From: Candidatus Fibrimonadales bacterium
GTDB taxonomy: Bacteria; Fibrobacterota; Fibrobacteria; Fibrobacterales; Fibrobacteraceae
NCBI GenBank assembly: GCA_009777135.1
Contig: WRMM01000047.1
Coordinates: 1-10,659, forward strand
DNA: 10,659 bases
Direction of reading: 5' to 3'
Part shown: positions 1 to 6,672 of the stretch, in pieces
Position numbering within the stretch: the stretch's first letter is position 1
Layout of the letters: each line of letters begins with the position of its first letter
The notes under the pieces: model-generated
Databases searched by the model: none
What the model saw: the letters and a program-made list of their open reading frames with translations, nothing else
Told to the model about the DNA's origin: nothing
Made by a program: the position numbers and the translations under genes

Positions 1-492
1 ATTTGGGTTTTTGCTCAAGAGCCTGCACTAGTGGCAGAAGCCGCAACCACTGAACCTGTGCCTGCAGTAGAAGCTCCAGTTACCGAGCCTGCACCGGTAG
101 CAGAAGTTGCTCCAGTTGCGGAACCTGCATCAACTGCTGAAGCAGTGCCAGTTGCTGAGTCTGAACCTGCTACACCGGCAATAGCGGAAGCTGTTCCTGA
201 AGCACCAGCGGTAGCAGAAGCTGCTTCAGTTGCAGAAATAACACCTGTTGCAGAGCCTGTTCCAGTTGCAGAAATAATACCAACTGCAGAAATAGCACCT
301 GTTGCCGAGCTTGTACCCGTAGCAACAGAAGTTGCTCCTGAGGTTCCAACGCAACCTGCGCCCGCTACGCCAACCGTGCCTGCTCCGGCAGCTCCGGCAA
401 AAGAAGCGATTATAGAGAACCCAGTGGAGTTCATAATTGTTTCCGTTATTTTTGTGGCAACAGTTTTATTGATCGCGCTTACAGGGAACTAA
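1..492 (+). CDS. Exported Pro/Ala/Val/Glu-rich repeat protein with C-terminal membrane anchor (5' partial)
   Basis: The frame is open from the first base, so the true start lies upstream; the GTG at 31 is an internal Val codon. The first visible residues, IWVFAQEPA, look like the end of a signal peptide cleaved after VFA (inference). About 115 residues of low-complexity sequence follow, built on a loose six-residue period (VAExxP, for example PVAEIT, PVAEPV, PVAEII), strongly acidic and almost without Lys or Arg. A short Pro/Ala/Thr stretch leads to one hydrophobic span, roughly VEFIIVSVIFVATVLLIAL, which ends two residues before the stop. The likely architecture is an extended exported stalk held by a C-terminal membrane helix. 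I recognise no catalytic domain. Only 3 bp separate it from sahH, suggesting co-transcription. Such composition also occurs in TonB-like linkers and surface stalks, so function is open. Confidence 0.75.
   Translation: MWVFAQEPALVAEAATTEPVPAVEAPVTEPAPVAEVAPVAEPASTAEAVPVAESEPATPAIAEAVPEAPAVAEAASVAEITPVAEPVPVAEIIPTAEIAPVAELVPVATEVAPEVPTQPAPATPTVPAPAAPAKEAIIENPVEFIIVSVIFVATVLLIALTGN
31..400 (+). repeat. Degenerate 18-bp (hexapeptide) coding repeats
   Basis: The DNA repeats imperfectly with an 18-bp period, most regular around 220-330, where words such as GTTGCAGAAATA and CCTGTTGCAGAG recur. It encodes tandem hexapeptides of the form E-x-x-P-V-A. The repeat is degenerate at third codon positions, which suggests selection on the peptide as well as slippage. 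Repeat number is likely to vary between strains (inference). Confidence 0.7.
483..487 (+). promoter_or_regulatory. Shine-Dalgarno of sahH
   Basis: AGGGA lies 8 nt before the sahH ATG at 496 and inside the last codons of the upstream gene. The stop of that gene (490-492) falls between this site and the start codon, an arrangement that favours translational coupling. Confidence 0.6.
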
Positions 493-495
493 AAT

Positions 496-1962
496 ATGGC
501 TTTGCAATACAAGGTTGCGGATATTTCCCTAGCTGACTGGGGAAGAAAGGAAATTGAACTCGCAGAAACAGAGATGCCGGGCCTGATGGCTCTTCGCAAA
601 GAGTATAAAGGCAAATTTCCGTTGAAAGGCGCTCGCATAATGGGCAGCCTGCACATGACAATTCAAACAGCGGTTTTGATTGAAACGCTTGTTGAGCTTG
701 GCGCAGAAGTCCAGTGGGTAAGCTGCAATATATTCAGCACCCAAGACCATGCGGCGGCGGCTACTGTCGTTGGCAAAAATGGCACGGCAAAAAATCCAAA
801 AGGCGTTAGCGTTTTTGCATGGAAAGGCGAAACTCTGGAAGAGTACTGGGACTGCACAAAACGCGCTATGGAATTTCCAAACGGCAAGGTTCCGAATTTG
901 ATTCTGGATGATGGCGGCGATGCTACCATGCTGGTTATTCGCGGAGCGCAGTTTGAATCCGCAGGCAAAGTTCCTGCTCACAATCCAAAAACCGATAGCG
1001 AAGAATGGGGAGTTTTCCTTTCGCTTTGCAAAAAAACTTTAGCAAAAAATCCAAAGCACTGGACAAGAATCCGCAACGAAATAAAAGGCGTTTCAGAAGA
1101 AACCACAACAGGAGTTCTTCGCCTTTATGAAATGGCAAAAAAGAAGGAACTCCCTTTCCCTGCCATAAATGTGAATGATTCTGTGACAAAATCCAAATTT
1201 GACAATCTCTACGGCTGCCGCCATTCTTTGATTGATGGCTTTAACCGCGCCACTGATGTTATGATTGCCGGCAAAATAGCCGTTGTGTGCGGTTATGGCG
1301 ATGTTGGCAAGGGCTGCGCCCAAAGCCTGAAAGGTCAGGGAGCGCGCGTTATAATAACCGAGATAGATCCGATATGCGCGCTGCAAGCAAGCATGGAAGG
1401 CTATGAGGTTCGCAGTTTGAAAAGCGTTGTTGACATTGCAGATTTTTTTGTTACCACCACGGGCAACATGAATATTATCACAGCCAAACACATGGAAAAA
1501 ATGAAGCACCGCGCTGTGGTTGGGAACATCGGCCACTTTGACAATGAAATTGACATGGCAGGTTTGAAGAAAATCAAGGGCATCAAAAAGAGAAACATAA
1601 AGCCTCAATACGATGAGTGGATTTTCAAAGATGGCCATAGCGTTTTGATTTTGGCAGAAGGCCGTTTGCTGAACTTGGGCTGCGCAACAGGCCATCCCAG
1701 TTTTGTTATGAGCGCAAGCTTTACAAACCAGACAATTGCTCAAATAGATTTGTGGCTAAACGCTCTGGGCAAAAAAACCGTTAGCGGCACAAAATACGAA
1801 GAAGGCAAAGTCTATACCTTGCCAAAAATCCTAGACGAAAAGGTAGCTCGTTTGCATTTGGATAAGCTAGGCGTTGAACTGACCAAGCTAACCAAAGAAC
1901 AAGCAGATTACATTGGCGTCAATGTGGATGGGCCTTACAAGGCGGAGAATTATAGGTATTGA
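496..1962 (+). CDS. ahcY: Adenosylhomocysteinase (S-adenosylhomocysteine hydrolase)
   Basis: A cytosolic NAD-dependent enzyme that reversibly splits S-adenosylhomocysteine into adenosine and homocysteine, relieving product inhibition of SAM methyltransferases. The 488 residues cover the whole family. The N-terminal substrate domain has LHMTIQTAVLIETL, DDGGD (138-142) and EETTTG (201-206). The catalytic TKSKFDN block starts near residue 231, and the NAD-binding loop GYGDVG is at 266-271. The GHPSFVM block follows, and the C-terminus GPYKAENYRY supplies the conserved Lys482 and Tyr486 that reach the NAD of the neighbouring subunit. It carries the roughly 40-residue insertion before EETTTG and the GVLRLY and CRHSL variants that I recall from the mycobacterial-type enzyme. 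The ATG at 496 has a good ribosome site, and a weakly related ORF on the other strand is only a shadow. No methionine synthase or adenosine-handling gene is adjacent. The upstream repeat-protein gene is 3 bp away. Confidence 0.97.
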   Translation: MALQYKVADISLADWGRKEIELAETEMPGLMALRKEYKGKFPLKGARIMGSLHMTIQTAVLIETLVELGAEVQWVSCNIFSTQDHAAAATVVGKNGTAKNPKGVSVFAWKGETLEEYWDCTKRAMEFPNGKVPNLILDDGGDATMLVIRGAQFESAGKVPAHNPKTDSEEWGVFLSLCKKTLAKNPKHWTRIRNEIKGVSEETTTGVLRLYEMAKKKELPFPAINVNDSVTKSKFDNLYGCRHSLIDGFNRATDVMIAGKIAVVCGYGDVGKGCAQSLKGQGARVIITEIDPICALQASMEGYEVRSLKSVVDIADFFVTTTGNMNIITAKHMEKMKHRAVVGNIGHFDNEIDMAGLKKIKGIKKRNIKPQYDEWIFKDGHSVLILAEGRLLNLGCATGHPSFVMSASFTNQTIAQIDLWLNALGKKTVSGTKYEEGKVYTLPKILDEKVARLHLDKLGVELTKLTKEQADYIGVNVDGPYKAENYRY

Positions 1963-1986
1963 TTTTACGCTGGCAAAGCTGTCTTT

Positions 1987-2586
1987 TTATTTAAACCGCT
2001 CTTCAGCCTTTTCCCAATTCGCTATACTCCACCACGCCTTGATCCAGTCTGCGCGAAGGTTTTTGTATTTCAAATAATAAGCGTGTTCCCAAACATCAAT
2101 TACTATTATGGGCTTTAAGCCCAAGCTAACGGGGCTAACTTGGTCGTGGGTATCTACGATTTCTAGCTCGTCTGCTTTATTTTTCACAAGCCAAGCCCAG
2201 CCAGAACCGAAATGCCCCATTGCGCAGGCAGTAAATGCTTCTGCGAAAGCCTCAAAGCTTCCCCATTTGGCGTCTATTGCTTTTGCCAATTCGCCAACGG
2301 CTTTGCCTGTGCCTTTAGGAGTAAGGGATTCCCAAAACAGGCAATGGTTGTGATAACCGCCGCCGTGGTTCCTTAGAGCCGTCTGCTGAGGCTTGGGAGC
2401 AAGCTCAAGGCTGGTTAAGATTTCTGTTATGCTTTTGCCTTGCCACCCTGCCGCTTCAACAGCTTTGTTCAAGTTTGCTGTGTAGGCTGCATGGTGCTTT
2501 GAGTAGTGAATTTCTACTGTGGCAGCATCGTAATGGGGTTCAAGCTCGTTGAACCCGTAGGGCAATTTAGGTAGTTCTAATGTCAT
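1987..2586 (-). CDS. sodA: Superoxide dismutase, Fe/Mn family, Mn-type motifs
   Basis: Converts superoxide to hydrogen peroxide and oxygen in the cytosol; no signal peptide is visible. The 199-residue length is normal. Metal ligands are His27 (in IHYSKHH), His81 (GGGYHNHCLFW), Asp164 and His168 (DVWEHAYY). The motif carries GGG where iron enzymes have AAQ, and Gln149 (THDQVSP) comes from the C-terminal domain, which together point to a manganese or cambialistic enzyme rather than a classic iron one. Metal choice cannot be proven from sequence, so the symbol is tentative. The gene converges on sahH with 24 bp between stops and diverges from the outer membrane protein gene. No Shine-Dalgarno is visible. 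A promoter-like TTTTCTACATT ends only 6 nt before the ATG, so the mRNA may be leaderless. Its presence suggests exposure to oxygen in a probably anaerobic host. Confidence 0.95.
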   Translation of the reverse strand: MTLELPKLPYGFNELEPHYDAATVEIHYSKHHAAYTANLNKAVEAAGWQGKSITEILTSLELAPKPQQTALRNHGGGYHNHCLFWESLTPKGTGKAVGELAKAIDAKWGSFEAFAEAFTACAMGHFGSGWAWLVKNKADELEIVDTHDQVSPVSLGLKPIIVIDVWEHAYYLKYKNLRADWIKAWWSIANWEKAEERFK

Positions 2587-2592
2587 GGGAAT

Positions 2593-2603
2593 AATGTAGA
2601 AAA
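2593..2603 (-). promoter_or_regulatory. Promoter-like element TTTTCTACATT before the superoxide dismutase gene
   Basis: Read on the minus strand this is TTTTCTACATT, nearly identical to the elements before the phosphofructokinase gene and the 37-residue ORF. It ends 6 nt before the start codon. If its TACATT is a -10 box, transcription would begin at about the ATG. No convincing -35 box is visible. Confidence 0.45.
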
Positions 2604-2806
2604 TAAAATACGTTCCATTTGTGAAAGTTTTTCATTCCACACCCCACTCCATAGGCACTAAATTACTTGTGCTGTTGTGTTTATGTTGCTATGTCCTAAC
2701 ATATGACTTACTTTTATTAACTACCAACCTGATGATAACCGAGCAGCAGCGCAGGTTCAAGACTTGCTACATAATTTCTACACATTGTTTATTTATTTTA
2801 ATATTG
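2604..2806. other. Divergent intergenic region, superoxide dismutase / outer membrane protein
   Basis: About 200 bp without a credible gene. The frame upstream of 2807 is open back to a GTG at 2621, but its translation (Cys/Leu/Tyr-rich, low similarity to exported proteins) does not look like protein. A weak ATTTCTACACATT at 2774-2786 resembles the TTTTCTA element with two extra bases. No clear terminator, tRNA or riboswitch is seen. Confidence 0.5.
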
Positions 2807-3967
2807 ATGAAAAAGTTGGCTAGCATATTGCTTGCGTTTACCGCATTGAACGCAAATTCGCAAAACGAATACGAAAGTGTTTTACTACAGATAGAAGCAA
2901 ACAATACCACGCTCGCTGTTTTGCGAGAACAGGCAGAGGCACAGAAAATCAGCAACCGCATAGGGCTTTCACCTAGCGATCCGGAAGTAGAATTTAGCCA
3001 TATATGGGAGAATCCTTACAGCCGCATAGACATCTCCGTTAGGCAAACATTTGATTTTCCAACGGTTTACAAGCATCGCAGCAAAATTGCCGAACTGCAA
3101 AACGAAAACACCGAGTTGCCATACAAAGCAGAGCGAATAAACACATTGCTTTTTGCAAAGCAAATTTGCATTGAACTGATATACTACAACGCTCTCGCAA
3201 AAGAATATGCCATGCGCTTGCAAAACGCCGAACTCATTGCCAAAGCCTACAAAACCAACCTTGCAAAGGGCGAAACTAATATTTTGGAACGCAACAAGGC
3301 TCAATTGAACCTAATTTCTGTGCAGGCAGAAGTTGCTCAAATTGAAGCAGAACGCACCGCTTTGCTCGCAGAGTTAAAGCGACTGAACGGAGGCAAAGAA
3401 ATTGCTTTCAACGCTGAAAGTTATCCAGCCAATGCCTTCCCCTCTAATTTTGAAGAATGGTATGCAGCAGCAGAAAATAAAAATCCTGCCTTGCAATATG
3501 TCCGCAAGCAAATAGAATTGGACAAGCAGCAGATAAAGCTCAGCCACGCAATGAGTTTGCCAAAATTTTCCGTGGGTTATATGAGCGAAAACATCGCTGA
3601 TGAGCCTTCTCACGGCATAACGCTAGGCTTGAGCATTCCTCTTTGGGAAAATAAAAACCGCATTAAAGAGGCTAAGGCACAGGCACGGGTGGCGGAGTTG
3701 GAATTAAAAGATGGCAAAACGCAATTTTACAACCGTTTGCGAAGAAATTATTTCAAAACCGTTGCTTTACAAGAAATTATACAGAAACTTCGTCGGTCAC
3801 TCACTGAAAACAGCAATGAACCGCTATTGAAAAAGGCATTGGATGCTGGCGAAATTTCGCTGCTAAACTATTTGCTGGAGATTGAATATTATTACGACGC
3901 AATGAATAAGGCACTGGAAGCGGAAAGAGATTTTGAGTTGATGGCTATGGAGTTTGCATTCTTTTGA
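2807..3967 (+). CDS. TolC/CzcC-like outer membrane efflux protein
   Basis: Predicted outer membrane channel of an RND-type or other tripartite exporter, of the OEP (TolC, CusC, CzcC) family. From the ATG at 2807 the 386 residues begin with a signal peptide (MKKLASILLAFTALNANSQ, no lipobox Cys). Two OEP repeats follow: an N-terminal helical half with a YSRIDISVRQTFDFP strand near residue 75, and a second with HGITLGLSIPLWENKNR near 270. Between them are long Ala/Glu/Lys/Leu helices typical of the periplasmic barrel. The longer frame from 2621 was rejected because only the ATG at 2807 gives a signal peptide at the N-terminus. No Shine-Dalgarno precedes it. No pump or adaptor gene is adjacent in this window, so it is an orphan here and its substrate is unknown. 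It converges with the amidohydrolase gene, 38 bp apart. Confidence 0.88.
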   Translation: MKKLASILLAFTALNANSQNEYESVLLQIEANNTTLAVLREQAEAQKISNRIGLSPSDPEVEFSHIWENPYSRIDISVRQTFDFPTVYKHRSKIAELQNENTELPYKAERINTLLFAKQICIELIYYNALAKEYAMRLQNAELIAKAYKTNLAKGETNILERNKAQLNLISVQAEVAQIEAERTALLAELKRLNGGKEIAFNAESYPANAFPSNFEEWYAAAENKNPALQYVRKQIELDKQQIKLSHAMSLPKFSVGYMSENIADEPSHGITLGLSIPLWENKNRIKEAKAQARVAELELKDGKTQFYNRLRRNYFKTVALQEIIQKLRRSLTENSNEPLLKKALDAGEISLLNYLLEIEYYYDAMNKALEAERDFELMAMEFAFF

Positions 3968-4005
3968 GCTAGCTATTCCAATGTTGTTTCAATGGAGGTC
4001 TTAAC

Positions 4006-4782
4006 TCAAGTTTTATTGAAAAAGTTCGCCAAGTATTTTCTAGGCGTAACAGTTATTGCGGCCATGGCTTCTTCGTGAGTAAATGCTTTTGGATATCGCC
4101 TGAACAAAGTTTTTATCTGCTCCATTAAATCCAAAGAATCTGCCGAAGCCAAGCTGTCCGTAGCAATGCAAATATCTATCCCGCTTTTTTTCCACATTTC
4201 AAAATCCGGGTCTTTATGTCCAAACCATTCATGGCTTTGGGGGCAATGCACAAGGGCAATATCATTTTTCGCCATAAAATCCAAGTCTTTTTCTGTTAAA
4301 AAATTTCCATGAACTATAAACCCATTCTTAACAAGCCCCAATTCATCTTTAAAAATCTCCAAAAAATCACTAAATCTATCATTATCATCAAACTCTGCCA
4401 AATGAATACTCCAAGGTATGCCAGCCTTCCGGCATTGTTTAATAGCCATCCTAACAAGCTCCGGCGGAGTAGCATAAATCGAATGAGGAGTACAAGGAAA
4501 AGGAAGCGACTGTTTAATTATCTCGTGCATGGAGAGAATTTGGGTATTGGGCATTGGGTATTGGGTATTAGGTTCAGACACTTGATTTCCAACGTCGTAA
4601 ACTATATCAGAATTGGAAAGTTCCAAGCCTTTAATGTAACTTTTTTGATAATCTTCTTTTGTCCAGTTTGTTACTTCTTTGCGAAGCTCGGCTAGCCATT
4701 CAAAGAAAGGCTTGTTACGCGGGAGTTTACCTGCAAGGTTGCTTAGCTCTAGGTGGCAGTGTGCGTTTATGAACAGTGGCAT
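4006..4782 (-). CDS. Compact amidohydrolase-superfamily protein (aminohydrolase/deaminase-like)
   Basis: Likely a metal-dependent hydrolase or deaminase of the cytosolic aminohydrolase group (relatives include guanine, methylthioadenosine/SAH and aminofutalosine deaminases). At 258 residues it is far shorter than the usual 400 or so. It starts directly at the first barrel strand (INAHCHLEL), so the N-terminal beta-sandwich domain is missing, and the segment between the first and middle strands is reduced. Visible metal and active-site residues are His8 and His10 (HxH), His127 (SIHLAE), His158 (VHGN), His179 and His184 (VHCPQSHEWF) and Asp209 (ATDSLAS). Residues 72-81 are encoded by a heptamer tandem array, probably an insertion. 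The gene is divergent from the phosphofructokinase gene. AAGGTG on the minus strand (4791-4796) is a fair ribosome site. The substrate cannot be named; a purine or aminofutalosine-like compound is a guess from the TDSLAS motif. Confidence 0.82.
   Translation of the reverse strand: MPLFINAHCHLELSNLAGKLPRNKPFFEWLAELRKEVTNWTKEDYQKSYIKGLELSNSDIVYDVGNQVSEPNTQYPMPNTQILSMHEIIKQSLPFPCTPHSIYATPPELVRMAIKQCRKAGIPWSIHLAEFDDNDRFSDFLEIFKDELGLVKNGFIVHGNFLTEKDLDFMAKNDIALVHCPQSHEWFGHKDPDFEMWKKSGIDICIATDSLASADSLDLMEQIKTLFRRYPKAFTHEEAMAAITVTPRKYLANFFNKT
4542..4569. repeat. Heptamer tandem array, four units, inside the amidohydrolase gene
   Basis: Plus strand reads GGGTATT, GGGCATT, GGGTATT, GGGTATT without interruption. 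As 28 bp it is not a multiple of three, yet the surrounding frame is open; it encodes roughly residues 72-81 (within PNTQYPMPNTQI). Four G3 runs separated by 4-nt loops match a G-quadruplex pattern on the template strand of the gene. Confidence 0.9.
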
Positions 4783-4830
4783 GGAGCAAACACCTTACTA
4801 ATGGTTAACTGAATTTGCATAGTGGGAACG

Positions 4831-4841
4831 AAGGTAGAAAA
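4831..4841 (-). promoter_or_regulatory. Promoter-like element TTTTCTACCTT before the amidohydrolase gene
   Basis: On the minus strand this is TTTTCTACCTT, one base off the element before the superoxide dismutase gene. It ends 48 nt before the amidohydrolase ATG, and sits back to back with the plus-strand copy for phosphofructokinase, 12 bp away. No -35 box is evident. Confidence 0.35.
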
Positions 4842-4853
4842 TTTAGTTTTTTG

Positions 4854-4864
4854 TTTTCTATATT
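4854..4864 (+). promoter_or_regulatory. Promoter-like element TTTTCTATATT before the phosphofructokinase gene
   Basis: Identical to the element at 6673-6683. Its TATATT (4859-4864) is a good -10 candidate 26 nt before the ATG at 4891. It lies within the open frame upstream of that ATG, which supports 4891 as the true start. The usual -35 position is merely A-rich. Confidence 0.5.
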
Positions 4865-4885
4865 CTCCAAAAAACCTTTGGAGAA
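4863..4885 (+). promoter_or_regulatory. Perfect 9-bp inverted repeat over the phosphofructokinase leader (operator or hairpin)
   Basis: TTCTCCAAA (4863-4871) is followed after AAACC by its exact complement TTTGGAGAA (4877-4885). The right arm contains the Shine-Dalgarno GGAG (4880-4883). If transcription starts upstream of 4863 the RNA hairpin would hide the ribosome site. If it starts near 4871, as the -10 candidate predicts, the dyad would instead lie across the start point like a repressor operator. Confidence 0.6.
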
Positions 4886-4890
4886 AAAAA

Positions 4891-6552
4891 ATGGCTGAAA
4901 ATCTTTCTGTTCTTGGCAAGGCTCGCGCTGAGTATAAACCTAAATTGCCAAAATCGCTTCGCAATGGGCCTTTGAAAGCCTTGATAAATTCCGGCAAAGC
5001 TACCGAATCGGTTCGCGACCAAGAAAAAATAAAGGACTTGTTCCCAAACACCTACGGAGCGCCCGTTTTAACATTTGATGCCTCAGAAGAAAAACAAACC
5101 GCAGGCGGGCCGCTCAATGTTGGCGTTGTTCTCTCAGGCGGTCAGGCTCCGGGCGGTCATAATGTGATAGCAGGAATTTTTGATGGAATTAAAGCCGTTA
5201 TAGGAGGCTCAAAGCTTTATGGCTTTTTGGGCGGACCAAGCGGGCTTGAAGAAGGAAAATATATTGAAATAGACCGCGCGCTGATGGATAAATACCGCAA
5301 CACAGGCGGCTTTGACATAATCCAAAGCGGACGCACAAAACTAGAAAGCACAGCGCAATTTGACAAGTGCATTGAAGTAGCAAAAAAACTGGACTTGAAT
5401 GCCATTGTTATTATAGGCGGCGATGATTCCAACACAAACGCTGCTGTTTTAGCTGAATACTTTATGGCAAAAAAAGTATCTTGCTCAGTTATAGGCTGCC
5501 CAAAAACCATAGACGGAGATTTGAAAAATGAATATATTGAAACATCCTTTGGCTTTGACACCGCCGTTAAAACTTACTCCGAACTCATAGGCAATATTGA
5601 GCGAGACGCAAATTCCGCTCGCAAATACTGGCATTTTATCAAACTCATGGGGCGTTCCGCAAGCCACATAGGTTTAGAAGCCGCGCTTCAAACACGCCCG
5701 AATATCTGCTTGATTTCAGAAGAAATAAAAGAAAAGAAAATGACATTGGAACAGGTGGTATTTTCCATTGTTGATATTATAGTTGCGCGTTATGGAGCTG
5801 GCAAAAATTTTGGCGTAGCCCTTATACCCGAGGGTTTGGTTGAATTTATTCCAGAATTTGGAACCTTGATTTCTGAGCTTAACGAGGCGCTTGCCCACAA
5901 CGAAGCAGAAATTAAAAACGCAGGCAAAACCCCAGACATGGCAGAAGCAGCTTGCAAACACATTTCCGAGGCTTCTGCAAAATTGCTGAAAAGCCTGCCA
6001 GAAGGCATACAGCTGCAGCTTATGCTAGACCGCGATCCGCACGGCAATGTTCAAGTTTCATTGATTGAAACGGAAAAACTGCTCATAGAAATGGTGGCAA
6101 AAGAACTCAAAGTCCGTGCTTTCAAAGGCAAATTTGGCGCTCTAAGCCACTTCTTTGGCTATGAGGGTCGTTGCGCAGCTCCCTCCAATTTTGACGCAGA
6201 TTACTGCTACAGCCTTGGGTATGCGGCTTCCGTTTTGGTGCTTCACAAAAAGACTGGCTACATGGCCTCTGTTCGCAACTTAACTGCAGGCATTGAAAAC
6301 TGGACAGCTGGCGGAGTTCCCACCACAATGATGATGAACATAGAACGCAGGCACGGCGCAGACAAACCAGTCATTCAAAAAGCCCTAGTTGACTTAAACG
6401 GCAAGCCCTTCAAATATTTTGCCGAGCACAGAAACGACTGGGCAAAAGGCGAAGAATACCTATACCCAGGTCCCATACAATACTTTGGCCCAAGCGAAGT
6501 CTGCGACATAACAAACTACACGCTAATGCTGGAGCGTAACGCTATTAAGTAA
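4891..6552 (+). CDS. pfp: Pyrophosphate-dependent 6-phosphofructokinase, long (about 550 aa) type
   Basis: Reversibly phosphorylates fructose 6-phosphate to fructose 1,6-bisphosphate with pyrophosphate, a glycolytic and gluconeogenic step in the cytosol. The 553-residue length fits the plant-beta-like long PPi class. The phosphate-binding loop GVVLSGGQAPGGHN starts near residue 78. GGDDS (177-180 region) and PKTIDGD (204-210) carry the extra Asp and the Lys that mark PPi rather than ATP use, and the catalytic Asp lies in TIDGD. MGRSASH (253-259), the PEGL block and FFGYEGR complete the substrate site. I chose ATG 4891 over the longer frame from GTG 4822 because GGAG (4880-4883) sits 7 nt before it and a promoter-like element lies within the longer version. 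It is divergent from the amidohydrolase gene. A perfect dyad over the leader suggests regulation. Structured repeats follow its stop. Confidence 0.96.
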   Translation: MAENLSVLGKARAEYKPKLPKSLRNGPLKALINSGKATESVRDQEKIKDLFPNTYGAPVLTFDASEEKQTAGGPLNVGVVLSGGQAPGGHNVIAGIFDGIKAVIGGSKLYGFLGGPSGLEEGKYIEIDRALMDKYRNTGGFDIIQSGRTKLESTAQFDKCIEVAKKLDLNAIVIIGGDDSNTNAAVLAEYFMAKKVSCSVIGCPKTIDGDLKNEYIETSFGFDTAVKTYSELIGNIERDANSARKYWHFIKLMGRSASHIGLEAALQTRPNICLISEEIKEKKMTLEQVVFSIVDIIVARYGAGKNFGVALIPEGLVEFIPEFGTLISELNEALAHNEAEIKNAGKTPDMAEAACKHISEASAKLLKSLPEGIQLQLMLDRDPHGNVQVSLIETEKLLIEMVAKELKVRAFKGKFGALSHFFGYEGRCAAPSNFDADYCYSLGYAASVLVLHKKTGYMASVRNLTAGIENWTAGGVPTTMMMNIERRHGADKPVIQKALVDLNGKPFKYFAEHRNDWAKGEEYLYPGPIQYFGPSEVCDITNYTLMLERNAIK

Positions 6553-6658
6553 AGTCGATTTACTTGCCATGGAACATGGGACAAGCGAGGTGAAATCATG
6601 TCCCATGTCCCAGCCAATGTAGTTCCACATGTCGCTTGTTCCATGCTCCAGAGCATTA
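6524..6658. repeat. Nested, competing inverted repeats spanning the phosphofructokinase 3' end and intergenic region
   Basis: Outer arms TAATGCTGGAGC (6524-6535) and GCTCCAGAGCATTA (6645-6658) pair with a 2-nt bulge. Inside, AAGTAAA (6547-6553) pairs with TTTACTT (6559-6565) around the stop codon. CATGGGACAAGCGA (6575-6588) pairs with TCGCTTGTTCCATG (6632-6645), 14 bp with one G-U. Alternatively ACATGGGACA (6574-6583) pairs perfectly with TGTCCCATGT (6599-6608), which excludes the 14-bp stem. ATGGAAC, ATGGGAC and ATGTCCC words recur. No U-tract follows, so it is not a standard terminator. It could be a structured RNA, an RNA-stability element or a decayed palindromic repeat. Confidence 0.7.
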
Positions 6659-6672
6659 AGTTTGACTAAATA

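Noticed and set aside
15..434. A 139-residue minus-strand ORF (Gly/Ala/Ser/Thr-rich)
   Set aside because: It is the antisense reading of the VAExxP repeat. Low-complexity repeats with an 18-bp period keep other frames open; no ribosome site and no plausible protein.
1099..1230. EETTTGVLRLY and GCRHSL as unusual active-site changes in adenosylhomocysteinase
   Set aside because: They differ from the human enzyme but match what I recall of mycobacterial-type bacterial enzymes, so they mark the subtype.
1963..1986. Terminator between ahcY and the superoxide dismutase gene
   Set aside because: A T-run is present, but the best stem (GCT/AGC) is only 3 bp.
2621..2806. N-terminal extension of the TolC-like protein from GTG 2621
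   Set aside because: The added 62 residues are Cys/Leu/Tyr-rich and would bury the signal peptide that starts exactly at ATG 2807.
3965..4005. Bidirectional terminator between the outer membrane protein and amidohydrolase genes
   Set aside because: Only an 8-bp AGCTAGCT palindrome and a mismatched CCAATG/CAATGG pair are present, with no T-run at the right place.
4822..4890. N-terminal extension of phosphofructokinase from GTG 4822
   Set aside because: It would place the promoter-like element, the dyad and the Shine-Dalgarno inside the gene; ATG 4891 has GGAG at 7 nt and gives the family's usual start.
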